Counted from the stretch's first letter, positions 11,135 through 23,096 are shown. The stretch is 64,000 bases of DNA from Atrina japonica (GCA_030159075.1 BROG01000985.1:122284-186283); one strand, 5' to 3'. Notes: generated by a model from the sequence alone, not told the origin. Program-made: numbers and translations.

Positions 11135-11745
11135 ACAGTGCGTGTAGCTCTCTCCTTCATATACGGATGTAAACTACTCACTGACAAATTAGTATAATTA
11201 TATTCTTGTTTGAGATTACTCTGTTTAGTTGCCATTTCGTTAGCGGTTGTTGAGAGGTCTGTACAAATTGTGACAAGGATTCGTTCCTCACGTATTTCAT
11301 TTGGACTCACGGCGGTTGCGACCGGTCGATTTTGATTTGATTTGATTTTTGTTGCACGCCATACTCAACAATCTTTCAGTCATATGATGGCGTCCAGTTT
11401 TTTTATTGGTGGAGGAGAAATCCTGGTTACCCGGGTAAAGACCACCAACCTTCCGCAAGAAAACTGGCAAACTTTCCAACTTAATTCGAAATGACCCTAG
11501 CGGGATTCGAACCAGAGGTGATAAGCATTGTGATTTATAGCGGAATGCTCTAACCACTCGGCCACGGAGGCTCCTGACCGGTCGACAGGGGATGCTTACT
11601 CCTCAATGCCACCTGTTCCCACCTCTTGGCTTCCAGATGTCTGTGTTCGTCCATTTTTTACCAGATTTGTTTCTATATCCTGAACATCCTTAAGATATAT
11701 ACTTTGGAGTCTGAATTTGTTTCGTATTTGATTTCAACCGCATCA
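11135..11745 (+). mobile_element. Penelope-like element, 3' fragment (copy B), split by a SINE
   Basis: The left part (11135-11329) matches the end of the reverse-transcriptase frame and the spacer seen in copy D at 62575 (aactactcactgacaaatta, gttgttgaga, tgtacaaattgtgacaagga). The right part (11576-11745) continues with the caggggatgcttactcctc block. The break falls exactly at a SINE with 10-bp target duplications. Confidence 0.8.
11330..11575 (-). mobile_element. tRNA-derived SINE (family 2), copy 1
   Basis: Read on the minus strand it begins with a tRNA-like head. An A-box-like TGGCCGAGTGGTTAGAGC lies just inside the right end and a B-box GGTTCGAATCC follows. A body with gtaaccgggg-type and gacgccatcat-type blocks comes next, then a tail of tttgatt repeats. 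It is flanked by perfect 10-bp duplications GACCGGTCGA (11320-11329 and 11576-11585). The second copy is at 54168-54402. It is not a working tRNA gene because the cloverleaf is incomplete. Confidence 0.85.
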
Positions 11746-12230
11746 CACACCTTTTTCACCCACTGTCTGCAAACAAATATAAACCAGTTTTACAGAAAAA
11801 TATATTCTTTTTCTTTCAAACAAATTTTGCAAGATTTTTGTGTAATTAATATTAATTTTAACAATGTAAATTATTAACACCAAAACCTCCTTGATTTACC
11901 CTGTTCTTAAACAATTGAGACAACGTGTCTACGGGTACAAAGTGTTCTGGGTCAGCAATTCCAGATAGAATTTTGCAGTACAGGTAAATAACGAGATTAG
12001 TCTATCTTATGTCCAACAATAAGTATAACACGGGTCAAACTACTGACGTTAGATATTGGTGCGTTAAACTTTATGACGTCATTAATAATGGCGTTGTGAT
12101 TGAGGCATTCGTGCACATGAGTATTTTTTTTTTGGGGGGGGATGCTGTAGGGGTGAAAAATTTGGTAATTAAATTTTATTAATTTGCCGAATTGTAAAAC
12201 TTATATACATTTTTTGCCACTTTCAAGGTA

Positions 12231-12263
<33 letters not shown>

Positions 12264-13538
12264 AAATACGCAAAACTCAGAAAACTGGAGACAGAATCAC
12301 CCGGACGCCACTTAAAGCTAGGGGTAAACTCATGTGTTCATGATCAATGGAACAAGTGCAACCCACTTTGAATATATATATTTCTATTTTTCTTTTCAAA
12401 CTGTATTAGATTTGAGAAGGCTCAGTGCGATTTGAAATTTCAATCTATTTTTTTTTTATTTCGCGTTATTATGCAACATAGTTCGGACTGTCAGTGATAC
12501 TACCAGACCAATCATTGCTTTATGGAAAATGTATTATAAAGAGAATCGGCAGGCCCGAGGTTTCCTGAAGTCCGTCTGATCATAGATAAAAGAAAAAAAA
12601 AACGAGTACAAAGCAAGATAAAATCATTTGATTTTACAAAAAATCACAACAGCAGCAGGTGCGTATTTTCATGAGCAAGTTCTCGTCACGTTATCAAATG
12701 ACGCGTTGGATGTTCATAATTGACGGAAGTGGACATTTATGCTCTCATTGTAACCATATTATTTTTATGGGAACAAAGTGGCTTACATGGTATCAATTTA
12801 CTCTGCTCAACAAGCACAATTTTACTGCATAGAATTTGTTGTCAGTTTTAATCACTTCAACTAGCAGGCATCTTTAAAAAATGAGATTGTGGTAAAGTAC
12901 ACAATTTCTTTTTACACTTTACTAAAGTGTGGACATATTTCTCTCATTCAAATTTTTATTGTTTCCTTGTCGACAATGTTAGAACAATTTCCACTTTCAC
13001 CTTGTTTTATTTGTGGGCACGTGCACTCTAATGACCTACAAACATCTGTAATTAATGCTATTAATAAAAATCACACCGATTGCGAGCCATTACTCTCTTC
13101 TTATCTGAGACAGCAGCCATTTTGCACCTGAAGTTTTTTCTGCTGTTGTTACAAATTTATGACATCACAGAGGCAGTGACATCTTAACACCACAGGCCGA
13201 AATTTGACAAAATTGGCTGTTGTCGTATGGAAGTACATCCCAAAATATTGAAATTGTGCATCGACAGTGTAACGCATTGCACACACGTATTTTTCGGTCG
13301 ATTTTTACACATTTAAGTCCGATCATCACTAGCAATGATCTTTATAATGATATAAATGGTATCAAAATCCATGAAAAAAGTAAATGGCATGGACTTTTAA
13401 CTAAAACTATGCTAATCTGTGAATATTGTTTTTTTATGATTTTATTTGAATCTGTTTGCATTAAATACAACAGTCTTCTACAATTTACAAGCATTCTGAC
13501 ATTCACTCACAGTCATACTTGTTCAGTCATTATTTACT
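11746..13538. other. non-coding with a poly(A) run
   Basis: A run of about 30 A occupies 12232-12261, possibly the tail of an old retroposed copy; no parent was recognised. An 80-codon plus-strand frame at 12889-13131 has no known similarity. Otherwise nothing seen. Confidence 0.45.

Positions 13539-13611
<73 letters not shown>
13539..13611. repeat. (TG)n(AG)n compound microsatellite
   Basis: About 16 bp of TG followed by about 57 bp of AG. It makes an artificial Glu-Arg repeat in the long plus-strand frame at 13220-13651. Confidence 0.95.
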
Positions 13612-13615
<4 letters not shown>

Positions 13616-13889
13616 CACTTTTATAAGAAAATGCACTCATTTTATATATAATACATACACACACACGCATACATAAGGGTCACCTACACATAAAGGCCAA
13701 TTAAAGGAAAAAAATTCAAAACAAGAGCATTTACATAACCTAAAATGTTAATAATTTCTATACCACCGTCTTGTGATATTGTTTTGAAATTACCTCCCTT
13801 TTAATTTTTCCATTTGGGCCATTCCATAGGAATTCATATAGGATTTTATTTAGTTTTTTTTTCTGAATAATTTGGAAGTGAAATAAATA

Positions 13890-14067
13890 CAGTAAAACCT
13901 GAGTGTATGGGCCACCCAAGGGACCAGAAAAAATTTGCCTTTATGTGCAGGTGACCCTTATACACAAGTTTAATTTAGTTGAGGTATGCAGTGAAGGGAC
14001 TTGAAATAAGTGGCCTTTATAAACAGGTAATCCATATATAGAGGTGACCGCTATAGCAGGTTTACTG
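13890..14067. mobile_element. Tc1/mariner-like MITE, 178 bp
   Basis: The termini CAGTAAAACCTG and CAGGTTTACTG are inverted repeats apart from one A, and each end is flanked by TA (13888-13889 and 14068-14069). TA target duplication plus a CAGT start fits Tc1/mariner-type MITEs. The interior repeats gtgaccnntatannnaggt phrases. There is no coding capacity. Confidence 0.65.
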
Positions 14068-14079
14068 TAGATGGATAAA

Positions 14080-15544
14080 CTGTTGTATTACCAGAGTTTT
14101 TATTACTGTTATTTTCCCAATCGGAGTTAGTTTACGTTTTTTTTAATTTTTCAAAATCTGCTGTATTTTCAAATATTTTTTCTCAAAATTAATATCCGTC
14201 ATTTTATTCAGATTTATATCAAAGTTTATTCCAAGAAGGGAGAATTGTTCATTTTCCATCGTAGATTCCAATCTTGACAAATGATATCTTTACATAGTTT
14301 TTTGCTTCCTACATATAACTTAGGTTTTATCAGTATTTGCTTTCAAGCCTGACAATCGTTTAAAGTTATTAAATTCGTTTAAAGTTTCTTGAAGGGAGTC
14401 CTCAGAGCCATTTAGTATAATAGAAGTGTCATCTACATATTAGATAATTTTATAGTCATTTTCCTCAATTCTAATTTCCTGCATTTTTAATTCCGCATTT
14501 TCATTGCAAAGAACTCGTCACAAAGAATAAAATTATAAGGTGAGAGAGGATCCCCCTGCCTACAGCCTCTTTTTACTGAGAAGAATTTTGAAAGATTTCC
14601 TCCCTGGTTAACAGATGATTTAATATTTTGATAAAAAAAACTTCAATCCATTTCCTAATTGATTTTCCAAAATTAAAGTATTTTAACACGTTTTGCATGA
14701 ATTTCAAAGATACAAAATTAAAAGCTTTTTCAAAGTCTATAAATAGTAATAAAGCTGGGATATTTTAATTTTCTGTATAGCTCATTATGTCATAAATTAG
14801 TCTTATGTTCTCACCAAAATATCTTCCGGCAATGAATCCTGTTTGATCTTTATTCATTTTTTTATCTAACACAGATTTAATTCTTCTTGCAATGACCACT
14901 GAACCTATTTTGTAAATAGTATTTAGAAGTGAAATTGGCCTCTATTTTAAAAAAAAAATATTTGTTTGATTTTCCTTCTTTTGGTAAACAAATAATAATT
15001 CCCTTTTTTTCTGTTGAAGATAATTCTCCATTTATATATCCATTATTCAGAGACCTAACCACAAACCATCCAATTTGACACCAAAACATTTTAAAACATT
15101 CAAAGGTAAAGCCATCTGAACCGGGCCTTTTATCATTTTTCATGTTTTTCAATATTTCAGTAGCCTCATTATGTTTTATTAATCTTTCTAGTTATTTTGA
15201 CTGTTTTTCTGATAATTTTGGTACCTTGATATTTTTTAGTTCTTCATCTAGGTTGACGTCTATAACATTAGGGTCTTTTGAGATTAAATTATTATTAAAA
15301 AAAATAACTTCATTTAGAATTTCATGTTGTTCTGTAATTATTGTTCCATTTATTTTTCTATTTTTGGTATTAGCTTTTTAATGCAATTTCTTGATTCTAG
15401 TCCACAGAAATATTTTGTTGGTTTTTCACCGTCTTGAAACCATTTAACTCTTGAACGAACTATTTTTCTTTTCAATTTTTCTTTTCTCAAATTTTCAAAT
15501 TCCTGTTTTTTATTTTCTAAAATTGGTACATTTATATGATTCAA
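14080..15544 (-). pseudogene. L1-like non-LTR reverse transcriptase, broken
   Basis: On the minus strand several frames together show an L1-type reverse transcriptase. A GEKPTKYFCGLE segment lies near 15415, the KRPGSDGFTFE start motif near 15120, and a GCRQGDPLSPYNF block near 14560. The catalytic YVDD box is at 14428-14439, two residues after a stop codon. Stops and frameshifts break it throughout, so it is dead. It is the 3' part of an element whose endonuclease and ORF1 follow upstream. Confidence 0.85.
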
Positions 15545-15579
15545 ATTATTCTCAAAATATTCAATTTTTCAATTTAATT

Positions 15580-15953
15580 CTGTCCTAGGACCATATACAT
15601 TAATCAGTGTTATTCTGTAATTATCAACCAAAATATCTAAAACTATTAGGTTACCATTCATCTTTTCTCTTCTTAAACACTTTAAACTCAAAATGAATAT
15701 TAAATAGAATGTTTTTTTAGTTCGTATTGTTCAAATTCTAGGGGTATACCATAGAATTTGAACAATAAGAACTGAAAAAACACTCATAACCCCATTCACA
15801 TTGAATGGCATTTTCTATATCACATATAAAGTGTGTGTCTTGTAAACAATAAATATTACAATTTCTATTTCTTAAAAAGTTAAAAACATCTTTTCTTTTC
15901 TCATAATTCCTTAATTCTTGACACATTACAGACAGTATTTCAACCATTATCAA
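15580..15953 (-). pseudogene. L1-like apurinic endonuclease domain, broken
   Basis: The segment reads KRKDVFNFLRNRNCNIYCLQ, then DTHF and WGYECFF, and later LINVYGPRTE in another frame. These are hallmarks of the EEP endonuclease that precedes the reverse transcriptase in L1-like elements. A 30-bp inverted duplication (15711-15740 with 15752-15781) interrupts the domain after the SNS motif. Confidence 0.8.
15711..15781. repeat. fold-back duplication inside the endonuclease relic
   Basis: The arms 15711-15740 and 15752-15781 pair over 30 bp with two mismatches around an 11-nt spacer (ggggtatacca). The coding sequence on either side resumes where the family would be expected to continue, so about 40 bp of inverted copy appears to have been inserted. 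Confidence 0.7.
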
Positions 15954-16597
15954 TCACTATATATATCAAATAAATCGACATCGCTAAAGGTATAAAGAGG
16001 AAGAAAGAGGAGAGAAAGGAGAAAATCGAATCACGAGAAATTGACAAGGGGAGATAACCTGAACACTCTTTCACACACTTGTACACCCACACATAAACTG
16101 TTTGTATATATTGCTCAAAAGAGAAACAAGATTTTGAAGACATAAAAAAGTCATAATTTAAATGTCTCTGCATGAAAATTGTAGGAACACATGCTGGTCT
16201 TATATCAAATTGAACAGTCAAATTATCAACATATTAGCATTACATGTATACATATATTTACATGTAAACATATACCAAGCAGTAATCTCAAACTTACAAC
16301 TAAACCTAGTAACATAAATTTTATGATTCAAATTACTTGGATTGTACAGGTATAGATCATGTGTTGATCTTAATAGAATCATAAATACTCAATAATCGAC
16401 TTATTTACATTGTACATGTTACTATGTTTGTCAAACTTGTAACTAAACCAGTCACATGAAGTCACTTTACTTTACTTTGTAGTAAATTAGAAAGGTTACA
16501 GTTTTGTGGAATTTGCCCTTTCTCCAATTTTTTTCTTGAAATCATCAAACAAATCGAACATATGATTGATGCCACCGGCAGTTTTTCCCTAGATGTG
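15954..16597. other. spacer between ORF1 and endonuclease of the L1-like relic
   Basis: About 640 bp without a recognised domain. It contains several catgtaca/tgtacatg-type short palindromes. It may be inter-ORF sequence of the element or a later insertion. Confidence 0.4.
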
Positions 16598-17399
16598 TCA
16601 TTTAAAATAATATGCCTGTTCTATTTTGTCGTTATTCGTTAGTCTTGTAAGAAGGCCCATGATATATCTTGTGACATAATCTACAATTCTAAATGTGTCT
16701 CTGAGATTCTTCCTCTGTTTCATTATCTTTACTTTGGTTTCCGTATTGTTGAATTTTATAAGGACTGGCCTCGTTTGACCTCTCTTGCCTGGGATCCTGT
16801 TTATTGCTACCACCTCCTGTGGTTTGATGTCCACAATTACTTTTGTTTTCACCTTATCATTGAACTGTTTACGTAGACCAATAGGCCCAGTTCATGATTT
16901 TGATGTTATTTTTCCTGGAATATTGTTCATTGTAATTTGACATTTTTATAGCAGTATTGAACTGGGTTGTTAAATCTCTATTGTGTTCTTTGAGTTGATC
17001 AGTTTCTTTCTTCTGTTCTGCCACTTTCTCTGTCAACTGATGAACAGTCATCTCCAGATAATCTATTTTGTCATTTAGATTCTCCGTTCGCTTTCTCACC
17101 TTTCTTTCTATTTCTTGATCTATTTCTTTCTTCACTTCTTTTGCAATATTTTCCTTTGTCTCAATGATTACAGTTTTCACAATCTTTAAAATCATTTCTT
17201 CCAAATCTCCTTGTTTAACAATTTGCTTCAGGGCATCATTTAGGTTTTTCTTTTTCACAGTTTCTTTCAGCCCTGATTTAATGTCTTCAATGTCTTTCTG
17301 AATGGTATCAGTATCCAAAACAAAACTATCTCCAGAGTTGTTGATTAGTTCTGACTGAGATTCAGATTTTTTCCTTTCTTTTGTAGAATCTCTATTCAA
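16598..17399 (-). pseudogene. L1-like ORF1 protein, one frameshift
   Basis: The first frame (16869-17399, 176 codons) is a charged, heptad-rich coiled coil with many Lys/Glu, starting at a Met. The second frame (16598-16852) carries the RNA-binding core: AINRIPGKRGQTRPVLIKF and then IMKQRKNLRDTFRIVDYVT. These two parts in this order match L1-type ORF1 proteins, which coat the element's RNA. The switch of frame near 16860 breaks the gene. Confidence 0.8.
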
Positions 17400-17619
17400 C
17401 TGTAATCTGGTCTGTGGTATGCTTTTTCCCTCTAACAGATGACTGGCTCATTGTGGTTATAGAGTTAATGTATTACAGTTAATTACCCAGGTGTATTAAA
17501 TCCAGCGGTAATATGTGGATATTGCGTCAATATCTTCCATGACGTCATTGCTTTAAACCGGGATAAATATGAGCCATTTTACCAATTATTTCAGGTTTGA
17601 ATGTAATTGATATTGGCTG

Positions 17620-17887
17620 CTATTGTTGTTTAACGTCCCACTCAAGAATATTTCACTCATATGGAGACGTCACCATATGCCTGTGAAGGGCTACAAATTT
17701 TGGCCTATGCTCGGCACTTACGGCCATTGAGGGTTCTTTAACGTGTCGACACCTTATGTGACACGGGACCTTCAATTTTTACTGTCTCATCCGAAAGACA
17801 GAAAACCAACCTGCCACCGGCGGGACTCGAACTCACGACCTCACGATCCAGAGTCGAGCGCGCTACCGACTGAGCCAGAAAGGCTCA
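17620..17887 (-). mobile_element. tRNA-derived SINE (family 1), copy 1
   Basis: On the minus strand it begins with a tRNA-like head (TGGCTCAGTCGGTAGCG A-box type, GAGTTCGAGTCCC B-box type). A conserved body follows with the blocks ctttcggatgagacagtaaa, gttaaagaaccctcaatggc, taagtgccgagcataggcc and gtctccatatgagtgaaata. It ends in aacaacaata. Four more copies lie at 35159, 53214, 54514 and 60163. No clean target duplication was found for this copy. Confidence 0.85.
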
Positions 17888-18140
17888 ACACATGATGTTA
17901 CAAGATACCTAAGACGGGGACAAAATGAAAAAAAAAGACGAAAACATGATTCCTTTAACAATTGAAATAAATCTGGGTGAAATATCAAAATATATATTTT
18001 ACATCTACCATCATAACAAGGGAAAATGTATATTGATTCATATCGGACTAATTTGAAGTGTGTTAAGAACTAAAATACTTTTAAAATGTTAAAACAAACC
18101 AATATCAATTACAATGTCAATTATCTAGAAGTACATATAG

Positions 18141-18357
18141 TTAAATGGGACTAATTCATGTACCACGTGATACCCAATAACATTTGTGCGGTACTAGTAT
18201 CTCCAATGGTGATGGAACTTACCTTTACGTAATCCTTCCGCTGAAATAACGTTAGTACGGGATATCGTCTTCTAGATTCATTTCATCACTAATAGAAACA
18301 AAAGTCTCGCACAAACGTTATCGGGTATCACGTGGTACATGAATTAGTCTCATTTAA
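18141..18357. mobile_element. TTAA-flanked MITE with long terminal inverted repeats
   Basis: TTAA is present at 18141-18144 and 18354-18357. The inner arms run from ATGGGACTAATTCATGTACC inward for about 47 bp, pairing with the segment ending 18353 with only a few mismatches. Both arms include the exact block ACCACGTGATACCC, so a CACGTG palindrome sits in each. The centre of about 110 bp has no coding frame. A piggyBac-like origin is inferred from the TTAA site. Confidence 0.75.
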
Positions 18358-18529
18358 CATATATTATTGTATTGCTTATATGCCACAAGCATTATTTGCA
18401 ATTATAATCAACCTGAACATAAAATATAACATCCGTGTTTGTAAATCCCAATATGCCATGAATTTTGAAAAAAATTTTTTTTAAAATTTTTTAACATATT
18501 ATTGGACGTCTGCTAATGTGAACACATAG

Positions 18530-18615
18530 GTTCCATTCATATCACATTTATGATGCCAGAGGCTCGCAAAATAGAAAATTTATATGAATATCATAAATGT
18601 GATATGAATGGAAAC
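18530..18615. repeat. hairpin with 24-25-bp arms
   Basis: The left arm at 18530-18554 (gttccattcatatcacattt then atgat) pairs with 18590-18615 with one extra base. The loop is about 35 nt. It could be a small MITE. Confidence 0.7.
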
Positions 18616-18939
18616 TCGTGGCAGATTCTTTTATTTCATATGATCAAATATTTGCAACAAAAACAGCTTTATCTGATTACGGGGATGAAAATCTATATTC
18701 TCCCTTCTGTCAAGTTGACCAAATAAGTAAAATACTTGCGCAGAAACAAGTGCACAAAATATATTGTAAATATGCATATATTTGAATACATACATTCAGC
18801 TTACATTTTAAATTATTATTTGCATCTAAGTATACTTGATCAAATGTTGAAATTAGCAAAATTGGCGACTTGAATATATAAAAAAAATTTAAATTATCTA
18901 CACAACATGTTTCATTCGATTGAACCCATTCAAGTTCAA
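18616..18939. other. non-coding, no feature seen
   Basis: AT-rich; nothing recognised. Confidence 0.5.
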
Positions 18940-19026
<87 letters not shown>

Positions 19027-19100
19027 GTTAGGTCCATTTATATATATAATATATATATATATCACATCTCTTTTTTTTTTTTTTTTAAAAAAAAAAAAAA
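18940..19100. repeat. (AT)n microsatellite and T/A run
   Basis: An AT run of about 80 bp (18940-19021) is followed by a shorter AT run. A T17-A14 block near 19068-19100 can fold on itself. Confidence 0.95.
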
Positions 19101-19659
19101 TAATTTTATCAATGTTTACACGTCCCCACTACAGTTTACATCCCAATCTCTTTCAAAACTTGCTGTATGCAATGTATCAAATGTCAAAGTCAATTATCTA
19201 TGTGAAATTTTTTATTGTTCGCGCGGTTAATATGAGAGAACTTTTTACAACAACACATTCTTCCAAATGTTGCTTACATTAACACAGAAATAATTCCCTA
19301 CAGTAGATTTATTTTCATTCTCTTTAAATCTGAATGTTATTCACTTATCTGATCATTTTGAATCGACTGCAACGATATACTGATTCTATGACGTACAAGC
19401 CACGGCGGCGAACAATACAATTAAAACACCATGATGCAAACACGAGGTAAGATTTTATTTCTTGAAGGTCCGTATAGTTATAATATAAAGTTCAGTACGC
19501 CCTTGCAATACGGAACGTCGTTTTGAACTGCAGTTGGATACAAAAATTCTCCCAGAATACCTTTTCTGGACGAAATTCTATTTATCCAAAATATTTGGTA
19601 ACGACATTAAAATATCTCAAATGTGGGTATACAATTAATCAAATATGGGGCATGTGATG
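19101..19659. other. non-coding, no feature seen
   Basis: No domain recognised. The sequence just before 19660 may be decayed reverse-transcriptase sequence but is too worn to claim. Confidence 0.4.
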
Positions 19660-20040
19660 CATTTGCCTAAAATATAGACAGGGTGATCAAGTTCAATGCT
19701 ACCTCTTCCTTCTTGTTGCAAAAAAAAAATAATAATTAATAAAATCAAGTAGGAAGTTATTATTAAAGAAATGTCATATTTGCTCTCCCAGTTTGCTGAT
19801 GATATAACATCGATTATTAATGGAACAACAAGGTCTTTCACTGAAGATTTAGATACACTTTAGAAAATGGTAAACTATTTTGACTAAAATTATTCAGATA
19901 GTAATCAGGCTGTATGGATAGGGATACGATTTTGGTTAAGAAAGCATCACAGATTGAAATTATGAACATAAATTCAAAATTCTAGAAATAAATCTTTGAA
20001 CCTAAACGAAATAGTGCAAAAAAATAAAAGTGTTTGGAAA
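19660..20040 (+). pseudogene. non-LTR reverse transcriptase fragment
   Basis: On the plus strand RQGDQVQCYLFLLVA lies near 19677 and, after a frame change, LLSQFADDITSIING near 19780 with the catalytic FADD box. An AVWIG motif follows near 19905. These match motifs 4 and 5 and downstream of L1-type reverse transcriptases. Stops and frameshifts are present. Its orientation is opposite to the relic at 14-17 kb, so it is a separate insertion. Confidence 0.75.
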
Positions 20041-20591
20041 CAACAACCAAGACTATGAGACAGTGGTGTAGCAGGTAGTTCAGGCAAACATACAAATCTA
20101 TATGATTATTTATGCCAAGTACTACATATATATATATATTGTGAAACTAAAAGAAAACGTCCTCTGTATGTGTGCTTAATAGAAATATCTATCTATTGCA
20201 TAGAATATAACAAAATTTTCTACTAAACACGTGTTGATAAACATTGGGATAAATGAGACAACATATGTTAATGACACAACAACACACAATACTACGCTTT
20301 TAACAATACGTCTTACCTATTTGCCATTTTAGATGTATATCTGGGCAAAATGAAAGAAGCCCCATTACTCTCAAATTAAACATGGCAGGCACATGGGTGT
20401 ACTTGATACTTACAGAATATGCTATCACTATTTGTTTTATATATAATCTAAGTACTTTTATGTATGTAATATCTATATTAAAATTGCTTAAGAAACCCAG
20501 GATTGGTATTTTTTTCGATTGCAATTGATTAACTCAACATGATAATATAATTTTTTGCAAATGAATACCACACTACACCTGAACTTATCGT
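20041..20591. other. non-coding, abuts the polymerase relic
   Basis: The polymerase palm domain would be expected here on the minus strand, but I find no trace of it. The 74-codon minus-strand frame at 20300-20524 is unrecognised. Confidence 0.5.
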
Positions 20592-22856
20592 TTAACCAGT
20601 TTGATGTTCTTTCAAACTCAACCATCGTAATGCTAGGTTGGAATACTGTCGTGCCGAAGGATATCCCCATGGAGGTATGATAGCAATCGTATCTTTTTGC
20701 ATGTGATTGCGACGATATGCTATATTCCCTGTACTGGCAAACGTAATCGATTCAGCAAATGGGTCCACATCGGTTAGTTTCAAACACATGCTTTGAAAAT
20801 GCATACAAGCCTGTCGCAAAATAGTCACGTCCGATTCACAGTATTCTTCTAATTCCGGTTGCAAATGAAAAATCTCACCCTTTCGAATTTGGTCTTGATA
20901 CCACTCTTCAAAATCACGACGTACATCAGGTTTCATACCTTCTGGGTTGTAATACATACCTGGGGGATATACCCCTATGTTATCAACATTAGCTTCTGTT
21001 TTGAACAAATGTGGAAAGTATCCTTTCTTGAGTTCAGTCAATCCAAAAGGAAATGACAAGAAATTACACGAGTCTATAAACCTGATGTTTCCTGTCGTCA
21101 TAGACATAATCTTAGAACTGTTCATGATCACATCAGGTATTTAACAGGCATGATGTACCAGATGATGTAAAATAAACTCTCCATCGTACTCTTTAAAGTT
21201 AGGGGCAATAACTATAGCTCCATCATGTAAAAGTTTCTCTCTTTGATGTATGTCATCATACACAGTCGTTTCAAATATCCAACTCAAAAAATCAGTGAGT
21301 GTCGTGGTACCTCGGAATGTAATACGATGATCCTCTATGGTTTTACACTGCTCACACCAGTACATATGGGACATACTCGATGAGCGATACATAGATTAGG
21401 TTTGTGTTCTCCGGTATCCTGGGTACACTCAAAATCATAAAAATGTAATAAGGGGGTGAAGATGATGCATCCTGAGAAGGGATCTGTTGTATAAAACAAC
21501 GATGATCTAGATCCACAATCTGTTTACAATAGCGACATTTTTTCTTCTTTTGTTGACAACAGTGTTGTGTGAATTGTTTCTTACTTATCCATAATTGACA
21601 AGTGGGGCAACGAGTCATTAGCGCATTACTACTATAAGGTTTCAAATGATTCTCGTAACACTGAGTCGATGTGAATGTCTCCTGACAATGTGTACACTCT
21701 ATAGGTTTTATCGTGTTGTGGGGGACGCAGGGCCACGGTGCAAAACAACGAAAGCAACATTGAGAGCATCGGTGATCTTCTACATGATTATACCCCACAT
21801 CACAACAATCACAATAGTAATTATATTCCAAGAGTAAAAGTTCAGATATAGATACTATACAGTTGTAATGGTGATCATCGTATAAGACGTGAATGGGGGC
21901 CCCGGATCTTACACCACTATACAGTACATTTAATGTCAATCGTTTTGCTTTGGTATTCAGTTCGTAGATTTTCAAACGGTAGTGTGGTAACAACACGGTC
22001 TGAAAACGTTGCCATTCCTCAGGATCACTCTTTTGCTGGGGATTACATCCAGCTTGCTGCATTAAGGCATGAGCTTCTCGTCGTTGAAGAGTATGTTTAC
22101 TTGCATCGCCATAAATAAAATTTTTCCAATATCGTTGCCAGTTTTTGTACTTGTCTCCATCTCCAAGTCCAGGTTTCTGACAATGTAAAAGACCAACTAC
22201 AATAGCACGAGCTAAACCGGTCTTGTCTTTATTCTTGATCTGTATCAAACTTCTCTTCTTGTTCAGAAACACATTTTTATCAAAACTGAGATGATATTTC
22301 CGTTTTCCACTTCAGCTGCCTACAGGTTGTATGCTAAACCGGTCTTGTCTTTATTCTTGATCTGTATCAAACTTCTCTTCTTGTTCAGAAACACATTTTT
22401 ATCAAAACTTAGATGATATTTCCGTTTTCCACCTCAGCTGCCTACAGGTTGTATGACATGGATCACTGACATGACTCTGTTGTACTTTCTCAATTTTCTC
22501 CATGAGTAGATCAGCATTCAGGTCTTTGGCATCCGTAAATTCTACCCACACTTCACTTTTTAAAGATGGATGATGTATATTGACTCGTATCTTATCCCGA
22601 TCTTCAGACTGTAGTTTGTTCTTAATAGAAGTCAACATATGATCTAATACCTCTGATACCAAGTGTATGGCATCTTTAGAAAAATGTTTAAACCTGACTT
22701 GGTACACATTCGAAGCCGTTTTAAATTTGCGTGATTTACGTTCACTAAGGGTGTCTACTTCATAGTATTCACTATAATCAGTGACTTATCTATTTGCATT
22801 TTCGCCTGTTCTTGTCTTTCATTTAACAATAAATCAAAGTTAGGTAAATTAGCCAT
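20592..22856 (-). pseudogene. family-B DNA polymerase (Polinton/adintovirus-like), N-terminal and exonuclease part only
   Basis: Reading on the minus strand, an ATG at 22856 opens a worn N-terminal region. A Cys/His-rich segment follows (about 21480-21800, many CxxC pairs, ending CRYCKQIVDLDHRCF). Next come the three exonuclease motifs: DFE near 21420, the FKEYDGEF block near 21185, and YCESD near 20850. The conserved segment IIPPWGYPS lies near 20670, and then the match stops at about 20597. No palm or thumb domain follows, so the gene is truncated. Breaks seen: a frameshift near 22785, a 122-bp tandem duplication at 22211-22454, a frameshift near 21440, an in-frame stop at 21141-21143 and a frameshift near 20597. 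Proteins of this family copy their own element or virus using a protein primer; this copy is inert. Whether it came from a Polinton or a related virus cannot be decided here. Confidence 0.8.
22211..22454. repeat. 122-bp tandem duplication in the polymerase relic
   Basis: Copies 22211-22332 and 22333-22454 differ at only about two positions. 122 is not a multiple of three, so the copy shifts the frame. The near identity means the duplication is younger than most damage in the gene. Confidence 0.92.
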
Positions 22857-23096
22857 TCCGTGTGTATGCTTCCGTTGTCGAATCTAAAATGAAGTACAGT
22901 AACTGTATACACGTATTTATAATAAGAAAGAAATAACTGTATAGATACTCAAACGAAGTATAATCACACATATATATTCATAACGCTGTTTTTTCTAGTT
23001 TTTTATGTTTACAGGTACATAAAACTAGAAATTATTTTATTTCGTTTTATTTTCACATAGAATCAGAAACACTAAAAACTAGTGACAGTATTTGCC
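22857..23096. other. non-coding with a hairpin
   Basis: A hairpin of about 15 bp per arm at 22994-23035 (tttctagttttttatgt with acataaaactagaaa). Nothing else was recognised. Confidence 0.5.

Noticed and set aside
13220..13651. 143-codon plus-strand frame
   Set aside because: One third is Glu-Arg from the GA microsatellite and the rest has no recognisable family.
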